A stretch of 64,000 nt of DNA, from positions 1 through 64,000 of the forward strand of contig JAWKPW010000020.1 in assembly GCA_041390465.1 (NCBI GenBank), read 5' to 3'. Position numbers and translations under genes: made by a program. The notes under the pieces were generated by a model. The model worked only from the letters and a program-made list of their open reading frames with translations, searched no databases and was not told the origin of the DNA. The stretch comes from JAABRU01 sp041390465. GTDB lineage: Bacteria > Desulfobacterota > Desulfobacteria > Desulfobacterales > Desulfococcaceae. Shown here piece by piece: positions 36,429 through 46,286 of the stretch. Position 1 is the first letter of the stretch. Each line of letters opens with the position of its first letter.

Positions 36429-36609
36429 ATAATACCAAATCACCATTGAATTTATGCAATATGAGTTTGTTTTTTCTTTTTAATTGCAAAAAGATGTTCT
36501 TTTTAATTGCAAAAAGATGTTCTTTTCAAAAGCATATATTCACCGGTGATTTGCCATAAACAGATTGGACTGCAAAAACGGCATTTTTGCATTTCAGAAG
36601 GAGAACCGC

Positions 36610-37686
36610 TTGCACTTTCATGACCGAAACAGCAAAACCGCTGTGTGGGCACTGACCCCGAAAGCTGCGCAACTGGCTTTGCGCATTCAGAAATCCATGC
36701 CGGAAACAGATATGTTTCTTTCCTCTTCTTTGGAAGAAAGCGGCATTTCCGCGATTTGTTTTGATCGATTGTCAGATGAAATTTCCCGCTGTTTCCATAA
36801 GTACGGCGGACATATTTTTATCATGGCATCCGGCATTGCGGTTCGGATGATTGCGCCCCTGCTTTCTCACAAAACCCTTGATCCGGCAGTGGTGGTCATG
36901 GATGAACTCGGACGTTATGCCATCAGTCTGATTTCCGGACATATCGGCGGAGCCAATGAACTGGCAAAAAAAATTGCGGAAATTGCAGGCGCGGTTCCGG
37001 TTATCACCACTGCAACAGATATTCATCAGGTTCCGGCCATTGATCTCATTGCCAAAGATTTGGGACTGCACATTGAAAACCCTTCCGCGATTAAGCATAT
37101 CAGCATGGCTCTGCTTACAGAAAAAAAGATTTTTCTCCATGATCCCTTTGGCATAATGACAGACAGGCTCCCGGAATCCTGCCTTTTTCATCCGGATGAA
37201 AATAACCCGTATCCGCAGAATATGCCCGGCATTTTTGTCGATGATCGTGTAAGGGATTTGCCCGCACAGGTTCTTGTCCTGCGCCCTTCTTCCCTTGCTG
37301 CGGGAATGGGCTGCAACCGGGGAACAGAAACAGCGGAGATGAAAAATCTCCTTATGGAAACACTGAAAAAACACGCTATTTCCCCTCACAGTCTCCATAC
37401 CCTGGCAAGTGTGGATGTAAAAAAGGATGAGGCCGGACTGATTGAACTGGCAAAGGAACTGCGCGTGAATTTGCTCTTTTATGACAGGAAAAGTCTGAAA
37501 CAGGTTCCGGGAATTGAGAATCCTTCGCGGATGGTGGAAAAACATATCGGCGTGCCAAGCGTATGTGAAGCAGCCGCAATTCTGGCATCTGAAAACGGGG
37601 AGTTGCTTGTGCCCAAGCACCGCAGCAGAAATGCGACGGTTGCCATTGCCGGAAAAAAGGTGGCGGCACAGAAGCAATTCGCATGA
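36610..37686 (+). CDS. cbiG: Cobalt-precorrin-5A hydrolase
   Basis: Anaerobic cobalamin pathway enzyme that opens the delta-lactone of cobalt-precorrin-5A and releases acetaldehyde. The protein starts near TAVWALTPKAAQLA, then has HIFIMASGIAVRMIAPLL, DPAVVVMDE and GRYAISLISGHIGGANELA. The C-terminal CbiG domain has GMGCNRGT and GVPSVCEAAA. I chose TTG at 36610 because AAGGAG lies seven bases before; the same frame also has TTG at 36565. No other cbi genes are near. Confidence 0.92.
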   Translation: MHFHDRNSKTAVWALTPKAAQLALRIQKSMPETDMFLSSSLEESGISAICFDRLSDEISRCFHKYGGHIFIMASGIAVRMIAPLLSHKTLDPAVVVMDELGRYAISLISGHIGGANELAKKIAEIAGAVPVITTATDIHQVPAIDLIAKDLGLHIENPSAIKHISMALLTEKKIFLHDPFGIMTDRLPESCLFHPDENNPYPQNMPGIFVDDRVRDLPAQVLVLRPSSLAAGMGCNRGTETAEMKNLLMETLKKHAISPHSLHTLASVDVKKDEAGLIELAKELRVNLLFYDRKSLKQVPGIENPSRMVEKHIGVPSVCEAAAILASENGELLVPKHRSRNATVAIAGKKVAAQKQFA

Positions 37687-37971
37687 AGAGTTAAAAATTT
37701 CCTGATGAACGGAAACAAATTGTTGCATATTTATGCAAGATTTGCACAAGATTTGACAACTTTAAAAAAGTCGGCAAATCTTATCAGAATCTTATCAGAA
37801 TCTGACGCTTAATTCGCATAAGCAATTGAATTTTGAAAAATCATGGTCTGCCCTCCTCTCCGCAAGGGATTGGATTCACGATTCTTCAAAATTCAATGTG
37901 CTCATGCAGTGGCAGTCCGGATCAGCAAAGCGCAGTCCGAACCTGCAGCAGTTCAAAATTCCTCTAAAAAT

Positions 37972-40425
37972 TCAATCCTTTTTCTCTTTCATCAGACAGC
38001 ATTTCTTGTACTTTTTGCCGCTGCCGCAGGGACAGGGATCATTTCTGCCGATTTTCTTTTCCCTGCGCACCGGCTGCACAGGTTCATATTCTTCCCTGTA
38101 TGAAAAACCGCCCGGAGGGGAAATTTGGGGTTTGTCACTGCCGGTTTCATCCAGAAGGCTGTTGTAATACTCACAGTACGCGTCCAGAAGATCTTCTTTG
38201 GTCTGCCCGCCTGATCCTTGGTAATATTTGGCTTTTTCCAGAAAAGGCAGTCCCTTTTCCATCCATTCCAGAGCAGCGTGCGCATCCTGTTTTTTTTCCG
38301 CTATCTGGGCAAGGGAATAATAGGACTGAATATACTGGGGATTTGCTTCTGCGGCCCGCTGATACAGGTCTGCTGCTTTGGCAAACAAATCCATAAAATA
38401 GTAAATATTTCCCAGCCCGATGCATTTTTCCGCATCTTTGGGATTCTTTTCTATGGCCTTCTGATATTTCTCAATGGCCTCATCAATTTCCATGACTTTT
38501 CCCATAGCCATGGTTTTGCCATACTGAAACGGACTTTTTTCATATGCCTCTTTCATGTCCTCTTTGGTGCCCGACTCTCCGGCAAACATCAGGCGCATGG
38601 TTTCCGCACTCAGGGCCATCATGCCTTTTTCGGTAAATTCAAAATCAGCCAGGGTATTGCAGTTGATGCATTCAATTTCCTGCGCAATATGGGGTTTTCC
38701 CTTTTCCCCCATCAGAACCCGGCAGATGCGGTACATGCTTCGATCCCCGCAGTTTTTGCATTCCAGTTCCGCGTCAAGATAGGGACGGGCCGTGTCTGCA
38801 ATTCTTCCGGACATGATGGCTTCAGACATTTCCCCCTGCTCTTTTCTGCGCCGGTAATACTGTTTCAGCAACTTCTCTGTTTCCGGAGTTTTTCCTTTGG
38901 TGAGCAATGTTATGGTCAGCCATGTGTCATCAATGAGATGCTGGTTTTTGCCGACTTTACTGCTGATTTTCTCCAGGCAGTTTTCATTGCACAGGGACTC
39001 GCACGCGTGCAGAATGAATTCCGGCTCAATCCTCATCAGGCTGTCGAAATGCCTGTCTGTGAACGCAATGGCTTCAGTACCTCCGATCTTCCGCACAATT
39101 TCCACCGCGGAAATTTTTGCCATGTCATCCATCTGATCCAGATAATCCGCAAGAAAAACAACAGCTTTTTTCCCATATTTCAGCAAAGCCTTTTCTGCGG
39201 CTTCGATGACAAAATCCCAATCGGTTTCCATCGCGCTGCACAGAGGGCGGAGAAATTCCTCATAGCCCAGTTGGCCCATGACATTGACAATATTTATGGT
39301 GCTGCCCTGATATTCAAAAGACTTTTCCAGTCCCTTTGTGAGACAGTCAATGGTTTCTGCGCGGTCACTTTGCCGGAAAAAAGAGACAACTCCTTCCACA
39401 TCCGGCAGAAATTCCAGATCATCACAAAGCATGGCCGCTACATCCTGCACAGAAAGGCCGGTCAGATTCAGTTTTTCCGCGCGGAAAAAAGTCGTAATAC
39501 CGCTGAGGAGCATGGCATAAACATAAGGTTTCTGCTTTTTTTCATGCAGCTTTTTCATGAAATCCCGGTCTGCAAGCAAATTTTCAAACAAAGTTCTGAT
39601 CTTTTCATCCCGGATATGTCCCCTGTGGGTTTCAAAAAAGGAATCTGCATGTTTGAACGAGCGTTTCCCGGTCTTTGCAATCACTTTTTCCAGATCATCC
39701 GGCAGAGGTTCTCTGTAATATCCTTTTGAATACAGAGGATTTTTGTTATCCTCCATCCGATCCCGGATTATCTGGTATTCATCTGCATTCAGCCCCAAAG
39801 CTTTGACAGCGCGGTAAATCCGGAGATCATATTCCTCATCATGGGAAAACAGACAGTGGCGGAACAGGGCTTCTGTTTCCGGGTGGTCATACTGCATGGC
39901 CAGTTTCAGCACATCTGTTCCGTAAGGTTCCTCAATGCCTTTGTCTCCATAGGTTTCACGGTAGGCCTCAATGATGGTGAAGGCCAGAGATTTCTGTTTT
40001 TCTTCGGGCAGCAGAGAGAAATTTTCCTTCAGACTTCCCCATATGCGGTACGCATCAAATAATTTTTCTCTGTCTTTGCACAAATCCTCCAGCAGTCTGG
40101 CCCCAGTTTCCGGTGCAGTCCGCAACAGAACCGGCAAAGCCCATCCTGCTGTGGTATCTTCCCAGTCCTCCAGCCATTTCAACGTCATCAGATCCGTGTG
40201 AGCAGCAAAACGCTGCGGAGAAACCGTCTGAAAAAGTTGGGAAAGGGAAAGTATGTCTCCCCCGCGGATCAGATATTCCAAGGTATCGTCATCCAGAAAA
40301 CGCTCTTCCAGCCTGCGCGCCTCTTCCGGATCAGTCTCTTTTTTGTCTTTGATGCGCTCTGTCACCCATTCCGCAAGAAGGGGTTCCTTCATATCAATGT
40401 TTTTTTCGATTCTTGACCAGTCCAT
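37972..40425 (-). CDS. Large HEAT/TPR-repeat protein with C-terminal SEC-C zinc motif
   Basis: An 817-residue, mostly helical protein. The first ~520 residues look like HEAT-type repeats (KAVVFLADYLDQMDDMAKISAVEIVRKIGG). A small Cys-rich block follows (CKNCGDRSMYRIC...CINCN). Three TPR units then follow (about 670-740: AIEKYQKAIEKNPKDAEKCIGLGN). The tail is a SEC-C motif (GRNDPCPCGSGKKYKKCC), a zinc site also found in SecA and MetAP. It probably binds proteins; no catalytic domain is seen. AAGGAAGG precedes the ATG. Confidence 0.85.
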   Translation of the reverse strand: MDWSRIEKNIDMKEPLLAEWVTERIKDKKETDPEEARRLEERFLDDDTLEYLIRGGDILSLSQLFQTVSPQRFAAHTDLMTLKWLEDWEDTTAGWALPVLLRTAPETGARLLEDLCKDREKLFDAYRIWGSLKENFSLLPEEKQKSLAFTIIEAYRETYGDKGIEEPYGTDVLKLAMQYDHPETEALFRHCLFSHDEEYDLRIYRAVKALGLNADEYQIIRDRMEDNKNPLYSKGYYREPLPDDLEKVIAKTGKRSFKHADSFFETHRGHIRDEKIRTLFENLLADRDFMKKLHEKKQKPYVYAMLLSGITTFFRAEKLNLTGLSVQDVAAMLCDDLEFLPDVEGVVSFFRQSDRAETIDCLTKGLEKSFEYQGSTINIVNVMGQLGYEEFLRPLCSAMETDWDFVIEAAEKALLKYGKKAVVFLADYLDQMDDMAKISAVEIVRKIGGTEAIAFTDRHFDSLMRIEPEFILHACESLCNENCLEKISSKVGKNQHLIDDTWLTITLLTKGKTPETEKLLKQYYRRRKEQGEMSEAIMSGRIADTARPYLDAELECKNCGDRSMYRICRVLMGEKGKPHIAQEIECINCNTLADFEFTEKGMMALSAETMRLMFAGESGTKEDMKEAYEKSPFQYGKTMAMGKVMEIDEAIEKYQKAIEKNPKDAEKCIGLGNIYYFMDLFAKAADLYQRAAEANPQYIQSYYSLAQIAEKKQDAHAALEWMEKGLPFLEKAKYYQGSGGQTKEDLLDAYCEYYNSLLDETGSDKPQISPPGGFSYREEYEPVQPVRREKKIGRNDPCPCGSGKKYKKCCLMKEKKD

Positions 40426-40736
40426 TGTCTGTTTTCCTTCCTTTCACTGTGTGATGATTGTTTTGCAGTCTGATCCGGGGAATACTGTAACGATCCAGAT
40501 TTGTTTTTTCCGGCATGAAAATTGCTCCCGTCATTCCGGCGAAAACCGGAATCCAGATATTAAACAGCAGTCAGAAAAGACGCAAAAAACTGGATTCCGG
40601 CTTTCGCCGGTGTGACGTAAAAATCAAAATTGGATCAGTATATTTCAAAGCTACAGCTTTTCCAGCCTGTTCAGCCGAATTGGTACACCTCACCCTGTTC
40701 ACACGCGGATAAACGCCTTTGTCCGGCAGGGAAATG

Positions 40737-40949
40737 TCATGCTGCCACAGCCTCAAATGCAAATCCCAAATTCTCAGATTTGGCGATTGAAAAATTCAGT
40801 TTCTCAAATCCTATCACTTTTCCGGATTTGTCCTTTATCAGAATCACCTCATCCCCTGTTTCCTCACACACATATTCATCCTTTGGATTGCCAAACCAGA
40901 CCGTGAGTGTATTTCCGGTCTTATCGTAACACACCTTTATCTGCTCCAT
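40737..40949 (-). CDS. DUF2283 family small protein
   Basis: The 70 residues match DUF2283: VCYDKTGNTLTVWFG, EYVCEETGDEVILIKDKSGKVIGFE. The family is widespread and often coded with a DUF4258-type partner, as here, where the upstream gene overlaps its start by 13 bases. A regulatory or antitoxin role is suggested by pairing only. Confidence 0.8.
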   Translation of the reverse strand: MEQIKVCYDKTGNTLTVWFGNPKDEYVCEETGDEVILIKDKSGKVIGFEKLNFSIAKSENLGFAFEAVAA

Positions 40950-41254
40950 ATCCGCTCTCCTTCTTTGATTTTGTCAGCAGGATATGCTGTAATCAGAACC
41001 CCCTCGCCGTTAAGTCTTTTTGCCACAGCGCATATCCAACGACTGAAACCTTCCAGTCTGTAAAACAGATACACGTAAGGATCAGTTCTGCTTATCCTTA
41101 TTTCATCAGGTTTTGCAAGCAATTCTTTCACATCAGATTCACGACCTGCCATTACAGGATGTTTGACGGTGACAATCAGGTTCCAGTATGAACGGGTTAT
41201 ACGGACGCGAAATCCCAACGGTGTCAGAACTTCAAAAAATAATTCATTGTCCAT
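40937..41254 (-). CDS. Small protein paired with DUF2283 (DUF4258-like)
   Basis: The 105 residues include TPLGFRVRITRSYWNLIVTVKHP, SDPYVYLFYRLEGFSRWICAVAKRLNGEG-type motifs and VLITAYPADKIKEG. This resembles the DUF4258/BrnT-like RelE fold of plasmid toxins and their relatives (strand-rich, an ITAY near the end). It overlaps the DUF2283 gene. A toxin role is inference. Confidence 0.7.
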   Translation of the reverse strand: MDNELFFEVLTPLGFRVRITRSYWNLIVTVKHPVMAGRESDVKELLAKPDEIRISRTDPYVYLFYRLEGFSRWICAVAKRLNGEGVLITAYPADKIKEGERIWSR

Positions 41255-41333
41255 ATTTTTCTGTCTCTGTTTTCAGTACCGCTCTGCTTTTGCTGTTTTT
41301 TTCACAGAAACGATTCATAAGCCGTTCCTGAAA

Positions 41334-41996
41334 TCAAAACCCCAAAGACTGGGAAATCAGCACCACGGAAATGTCCGTCATCATGGGTTTCCGATGCAGA
41401 ATGGTTGTGATTCGGCAGATGCGCTGGGGGGAATTGCAGTCTGTGCAGATACCGGTTTCCGCGCAGGGGGTTTCCATGTTCAGGCTTTTGGCGCGCATGG
41501 GTGCGGCCACTTCCTGCACTCTTTTCAGAGCGGACGCCAGATCATGCCGCACCTTGTTCATCCCTGCCACAATCACCACCTTTGGACAGCCGAAGGTCAT
41601 GGCATTGTTCCGGTTGCCCACGCCATCCACATTGACAATCTCACCGCCTGCGGAAATGGCATTGGCACTGCAAAAGAAACAGTCACAGCGTCCCTGCATC
41701 AGACGCACGTCCAAATCCGTGCTTCCTTCGGGCGGATTCCAGTGATCCCATACGGTTTTTCCCTGTTTTTTCAGTTCCTCCGGCAGTCCCAAAATCCGTG
41801 TGGTGGAAGAACCTCCGAAACCGAAACTTTTATAAGCCTTCACCATTTCCAGAATCAGACTGCGGGCTGTTTCCGCATCCGGAACCAGATGCGCGTCAAA
41901 TCCGTGTTTTTTCAGATTCGCCACACATTTCATTCCCAGTTTTTCCCATAACCATGACTGATACTCCGTATCACTGGTCGAATAAGTGCTTTTCAT
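41334..41996 (-). CDS. LUD-domain (LutC/YkgG-type) protein
   Basis: The 220 residues match the LUD domain: FGFGGSSTTRILGLPEEL, DCFFCSANAISAGGEIVNVDG, GNRNNAMTFGCPKVVIVAGMNKV and the Cys-rich CAETGICTDCNSPQRIC. The family includes lactate-utilisation LutC and proteins of unknown role in anaerobes; this single-domain form without LutA or LutB neighbours is the latter kind. The extra cysteines may bind a metal or cluster. GGAGA precedes the ATG. Confidence 0.85.
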   Translation of the reverse strand: MKSTYSTSDTEYQSWLWEKLGMKCVANLKKHGFDAHLVPDAETARSLILEMVKAYKSFGFGGSSTTRILGLPEELKKQGKTVWDHWNPPEGSTDLDVRLMQGRCDCFFCSANAISAGGEIVNVDGVGNRNNAMTFGCPKVVIVAGMNKVRHDLASALKRVQEVAAPMRAKSLNMETPCAETGICTDCNSPQRICRITTILHRKPMMTDISVVLISQSLGF

Positions 41997-42215
41997 CTGT
42001 TCTCCATAAATTCGGCTGAAAGTTGATGATCCCGCAAAAAGTCAAAAAAAATCGTCACTCCGAAGAAAGCTTTAGTTCATAACTGACTGGAAATTATGGA
42101 TTCCGGCTTCTGCAGGAATGACGAAAAAATTGAAAATCGGACTTTTTGCCGATTCATAAAAGCTGTGTTAAAAAAAATGCAATCCTGACTGCAAAAACTT
42201 TTCATTGGCAATTAA

Positions 42216-42365
42216 ATATCAATTCTCCATTGAAATCATATTTTGCGGAAGGCAGTGCCGATCCGCCGCAGATTTTACACAGTGATATAAGTTTGCTGTG
42301 ATCTTTGTGCCATCTTCGTGTCCTTTGCGGTCAAAAAAAGCATGGTTTCAACAGCGAATTGGTAT
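42216..42365. repeat. Short TIR element, core type A
   Basis: Ends ATATCAATTCTCCATTGAAA (42216) and TTTCAACAGCGAATTGGTAT (to 42365) are inverted copies. The core has TTTGTGCCATCTTCGTGTCC, as in the others. Confidence 0.8.
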
Positions 42366-42366
42366 A

Positions 42367-42500
42367 ATGCCAATTCGCCATTGTTCTGAAACATAAGTTT
42401 TTCAGAAAAACCGGATTTTTCGGAAAAATCCGGTTTTTTGAACACATGAAAACCTCTTTTCTGCCTGCTTATAAGTATCTTTTCAATAGAGAATCGGTAT
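42367..42500. repeat. Short TIR element, hairpin core type B, complete copy
   Basis: Left end ATGCCAATTCGCCATTG and right end CAATAGAGAATCGGTAT belong to the same terminal family as the type A elements. The inside is a different core: a hairpin with AACCGGATTTTT arms around CGG, then CTGCCTGCTTATAAGTATC. The degraded copy at 8178-8271 shares this core. It starts one base after the preceding type A element. Confidence 0.8.
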
Positions 42501-42695
42501 AAGACAGAACCGGCAGAATAAAATTCAACAATTTTAAGTGAAACAGTGCAATGGGCAGAAATGTTCATTGCATAGGGACGCAGCCTGATTTTTTGCAAAT
42601 CCTGAACAGCCGCATCAGACGGGCAGGACTGGCCGCGCGGGGTTCCCGCTTTCGCGGGAATGGCAGAAGACTTTCGCAAGAAATTTTATTTTTTT

Positions 42696-43985
42696 TCAGG
42701 AATCAGGAGCCTGAGCCTCATGCTCCTTTTTTGGATGCTCATCCGGCTCGTGTTCTCTGCTGCCCTCCTCCCTTTGCTGAGCACTTTCCCAATCAATTCG
42801 GTCTGTCTTTGTATCTTTCCTGTCATCCGAAGCAATTTGTGCGACTGGTTCTTCTTTTCCTTTTTCTTTCTTCATAAGGGCATCCTGTTTTGCCAGATTT
42901 TCTGTTCCAAAGCTTTCCCTGTCTGTTTCACTGCCCTCCATTTCCTTTTCCAGATAAAAACGTTTCTGCATCCTTTTTCTGGCCAGTTTCTGCAGATCCA
43001 CCACATCATCGGTTTCATCAACGATTTCTGCGCCCAGAATGGTTTCAATAAGATCTTCCAGTGTCACCAGTCCGGCAACACCGCCGTAATCATCACCGAT
43101 CATCGCGATATGAAGCCGTTTTTTCAGGAAACTGGTCAGCAGTACCAGACAGTTCTGATCCTCCCGGACAAACATGATGGGTTTGAGGATGGAGCTGATC
43201 CTGGTTCCGGGTTCGTTGAGCATCCGAGCGGAAATCAGATCATTGAGCATAATGTATCCCACAATGTTTTCCCTGTCCCCCCGGTATACAGGAATGCGGC
43301 TGAATCCCTTTTCATTGGCAAGCCGGAAAGCCTTTTCCAGTTCCATCTCCTCATTTAAGGTGAACATCACGGTGCGCGGGGTCATGATTTCCTCGACCGC
43401 CTTGTTTTCCAGCCGGATGATATTGTGCAGCATCAGGCTTTCCCACTGGGAAATCTGCCCGTCCCTGGCACCCATGCGGATGGTTCCCAGTATCTCCGCC
43501 TCTGTGACATGCGGAGCGGTGTTTCCGCTGTCTGTCAGGGATTCTGAAAATTTCTGGGTAAGAATGATAAAAGGATACAGGGCATACTTCATAATGGTCA
43601 GCGGCCAGACAATTGTCGGCCAAAGAGATCGCCAGTAAACAGCGCCGATGGTTTTGGGCAGTATTTCTGACAAAAAAAGAACGGCAATGGTAAAAACCAC
43701 GGAAAAAAGAGGAACCATTGTATCTCCCAGTGCCTTTGCAGCGTACATGCCTGCAAGAGTCGCTCCGGCCGTATGGGCAACGGTATTAAGAATCAGAATC
43801 GCTGAAATTGGCATGGATATCCGGTTTTTCATGCTGATCATCTTCTGTGCCTTGCTTTTCATTTTCCCTTCGCTTTTTTCCACCTCCAGCGTACTCATAC
43901 GGGTGGAATACAGAATGGCCTCATACAGAGAGCACAGGAATGAAATCAGTATGGTTATCACGGAAACCACAATCAGGACGGTCAT
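42696..43985 (-). CDS. CNNM/HlyC-CorC-type membrane protein, copy 1
   Basis: Three to four N-terminal spans form the CNNM (DUF21) domain (VSVITILISFLCSLYEAIL, SAILILNTVAHTAGAT, EILPKTIGAVYW). Two CBS domains follow at about 205-330 (MTPRTVMFTL, GFSRIPVYRGDRENIVGYIM, DDYGGVAGLVTLEDLIETI). A charged tail of ~80 residues follows. CNNM proteins transport or sense Mg2+ and other divalent ions. This copy has a long acidic C-terminus not seen in copy 2 (58657-59721). AAAGGAG precedes the ATG. Confidence 0.9.
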   Translation of the reverse strand: MTVLIVVSVITILISFLCSLYEAILYSTRMSTLEVEKSEGKMKSKAQKMISMKNRISMPISAILILNTVAHTAGATLAGMYAAKALGDTMVPLFSVVFTIAVLFLSEILPKTIGAVYWRSLWPTIVWPLTIMKYALYPFIILTQKFSESLTDSGNTAPHVTEAEILGTIRMGARDGQISQWESLMLHNIIRLENKAVEEIMTPRTVMFTLNEEMELEKAFRLANEKGFSRIPVYRGDRENIVGYIMLNDLISARMLNEPGTRISSILKPIMFVREDQNCLVLLTSFLKKRLHIAMIGDDYGGVAGLVTLEDLIETILGAEIVDETDDVVDLQKLARKRMQKRFYLEKEMEGSETDRESFGTENLAKQDALMKKEKGKEEPVAQIASDDRKDTKTDRIDWESAQQREEGSREHEPDEHPKKEHEAQAPDS

Positions 43986-44402
43986 TGAATCTCCTTTGTC
44001 TGAAAAATGTTAACCCCTGTTCGCAAAAAAGAATTCTTTTCTGAAACTGTGCAGACGGGTTAAAATAATTATCCTGCGTCCGAAATCAACAGGTACAAAT
44101 TTTCAGCGATGTCTTCCCTTTTTCAAAAAGGGATTTTTCTCTGAAAATCTTTGGGAACAAGGAACCGGTCTTGCGAAGAAACACCCGGAAAGATGCTGTC
44201 CTGCCAGATTTGAAGGCTTTCAAATTCCAAGTGGTTCTGAGGAATTTTTTTGAAAATCTATATAACAAAACCGTCAAAATAATTCAATGCAGAAATCGCG
44301 GCGGGCATATTTCAGAGGTACCGGGACCGGCAGGCAGATTTTCCACAGAACCAGCAAAGAATACACAGGAAAAAAAGCTGTCTCCTTCGCAGGAAATTTT
44401 TT
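43986..44402. other. 416-base gap, nothing recognised
   Basis: Spacer between the CNNM gene and the radical-SAM gene. It is AT-rich and carries no gene or repeat I can support. It should include the CNNM promoter and the terminator of the radical-SAM gene. Confidence 0.4.
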
Positions 44403-46079
44403 TCACAGATTTCTGCGGCATTCGGCAAGATAAGGGGCGGTGCGCGGGGAATGTTCAAATTTCACAAGACAGTTCAGAGCGTCCCTGAATTTTCCCAGAT
44501 TCATCAGACTCAGTCCCAGACAAAGATGCAGTTCCTCACTGCCGGGAAAATGTGCAGTTCCCTCACGGAGAATTTCAGATGACAGCACAAACTCCCGCTG
44601 TTTCTGCCAGATCATGCCCAGCATCAGAAAAGCCCGGTGATCCGGATAATATCTCAAAGCCCTGCGGCACAGGTTTTCTGCGCATTTTTCTTTGTCCGGA
44701 ATGGTCCCGATATTTGCATAATCCCCGTGGGTAAAGGTCATGGCGAGTTTGGAAAGAAAATCCGCATGAAAGGGATACAGGATTTTGTCATCAATTAATT
44801 CAAGATTCTCTGCAAATGCAGGGAGATTTCTGTAAAAACTTTCCCGCAGCATCTTGCCGAATGCCAGAATTTTTTCCTTATTCAACTGCGGATCATATTC
44901 AAACCAGAGAATATCCTCGATTCTTTTCAGCCAGATGTCATCTGTTATGCCAAATTTTTGGCAGAAAATGTCATACAAAGCGGTTCCGGGATAGACATCC
45001 AGAATATAGAAAATGCAGCTTAAGGGCTTGATTTTTTTTATCAGATCCATGCTTTCCTGTACGGTCTCCCTTGTTTCTCCGGGACATCCGTAAATAAAAT
45101 AGGCGCGGGGAAGAATGCCGCAGGCGCGGGTCAGATCAAAGGCTCTGCAAATCTGTTCCGTGCGCAGGTGCTTGTTCATAAAATTTCGCATCTGCTCAGA
45201 ACCGCTTTCCACGCCGTAACTGATCTGGCTGCATCCGGCCATGCGCATCCAGCGCAGAATTTCCTCATCCACGCAGTCCGCGCGGGAAATCGCAGCCCAG
45301 GAAATGCTGCATTTTTTTTCAATGATTTTTTGGCAGATGTCAATGACCAGAGATTTTTTCAGGGTAAAGGTGTCATCAGACACATAAAAAAAGGAGACAC
45401 CTTTTTGATGCAGTTTTTCCATCTGCGCGACAAAACAGTCAGCGGAATGAAAGCGGACTTTTCTGCCCCAGAATTTGGGAGAACCGCAGAAAGTGCAGTC
45501 GGACGGGCAGCCCCGTGTCAGCGCGAGATGCTGATACGTGAAATACTTGGCAGGATTGGGAAGGCTGTCGAGATTCTGTACGGGGGGGGCAGGTTCTGTT
45601 TTTACGATGCTGCCATCCTTTCGAAAAGCAAGCCCCGGCACTGTTCCAATGCCGGTTTTATCTCCTTTTTCCAGACAGCGCACAAGATGAAGAAAGGAAT
45701 GTTCCCCCTCTCCCATGATGATATAATCCACATTTTTGAAATGCTTGAGAAAATGCTCCCACAGGAAAGTTGCAGCCACTCCGCCAAAGACAATTTTCAC
45801 CTTCGGGTTCATTTTCTTTGCCATCCGGGCAGTGTCAATTGCGCCCCAGCGGTTGGCATTGAGAACCGAAAAGCCGATTATATCCGGCTGTCTGTCCCTG
45901 AGAATTTCCCTTATTTTTTCCGGCTGCCTGCCCATTCCGTGAAAATTGAGAATTTCCGTATCATACCGGTTTTCTTTGAGCATGGCTCCGATAGAATACA
46001 GACCAATGGGAACAGCGGCAGCATCCTCTTCGTGAATGCGATCTTCCAGACAAAAAGGATGAATAAGCAGTATTTTCAT
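44403..46079 (-). CDS. B12-binding radical SAM protein with C-terminal TPR-like region
   Basis: Residues 1-140 form a cobalamin-binding domain (IIGFSVLNANRWGAIDTARM, IVFGGVAATF). The radical-SAM core follows with the [4Fe-4S] site CPSDCTFC (C191, C195, C198) and GxE-like stretches to about residue 400. The last ~120 residues form TPR-like helices (NLCRRALRYYPDHRAFLMLGM). Such proteins methylate or build bacteriochlorin, antibiotic or lipid products; the substrate is unknown. It stands alone between two gaps. Confidence 0.88.
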   Translation of the reverse strand: MKILLIHPFCLEDRIHEEDAAAVPIGLYSIGAMLKENRYDTEILNFHGMGRQPEKIREILRDRQPDIIGFSVLNANRWGAIDTARMAKKMNPKVKIVFGGVAATFLWEHFLKHFKNVDYIIMGEGEHSFLHLVRCLEKGDKTGIGTVPGLAFRKDGSIVKTEPAPPVQNLDSLPNPAKYFTYQHLALTRGCPSDCTFCGSPKFWGRKVRFHSADCFVAQMEKLHQKGVSFFYVSDDTFTLKKSLVIDICQKIIEKKCSISWAAISRADCVDEEILRWMRMAGCSQISYGVESGSEQMRNFMNKHLRTEQICRAFDLTRACGILPRAYFIYGCPGETRETVQESMDLIKKIKPLSCIFYILDVYPGTALYDIFCQKFGITDDIWLKRIEDILWFEYDPQLNKEKILAFGKMLRESFYRNLPAFAENLELIDDKILYPFHADFLSKLAMTFTHGDYANIGTIPDKEKCAENLCRRALRYYPDHRAFLMLGMIWQKQREFVLSSEILREGTAHFPGSEELHLCLGLSLMNLGKFRDALNCLVKFEHSPRTAPYLAECRRNL

Positions 46080-46091
46080 TGATGTTTTCCA

Positions 46092-46205
46092 TTAAGTGAT
46101 CTGTCAAAAAAGTTTCTTCCTGTTTTGAGGACTCCAAACTGAAAGTTTCGCACTCCGCGGCCAGTTTTTTTGAATGTGAAAGAATTTTTTTGACAGATCA
46201 TTAAG
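46092..46205. repeat. 114-bp element with 28-bp inverted ends
   Basis: Left end TTAAGTGATCTGTCAAAAAA and, inverted from the right, TTAATGATCTGTCAAAAAAA are the same word with small changes. The core holds GAGGACTCCAAACTGAAAGT. The core and right arm match the element at 12119-12230. Confidence 0.7.
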
Positions 46206-46286
46206 CAGGATAATTGTGCATTGCACTTTTGAGACGCTGCAATTCTGTCTCTCCGATCCGGACATGAAACAAAAAAAACTCTCTGT

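Larger units (their letters stand above)
41997..42695. other. 700-base gap holding two adjacent TIR elements
   Basis: No gene visible. The promoter region of the LUD gene is followed by elements at 42216-42365 and 42367-42500. A GC-rich inverted stretch, CGGGGTTCCCGCTTTCGCGG, lies near 42640. Confidence 0.55.

Noticed and set aside
38218..39729. 503-residue plus frame over the SEC-C protein
   Set aside because: Antisense shadow of the 817-residue gene.
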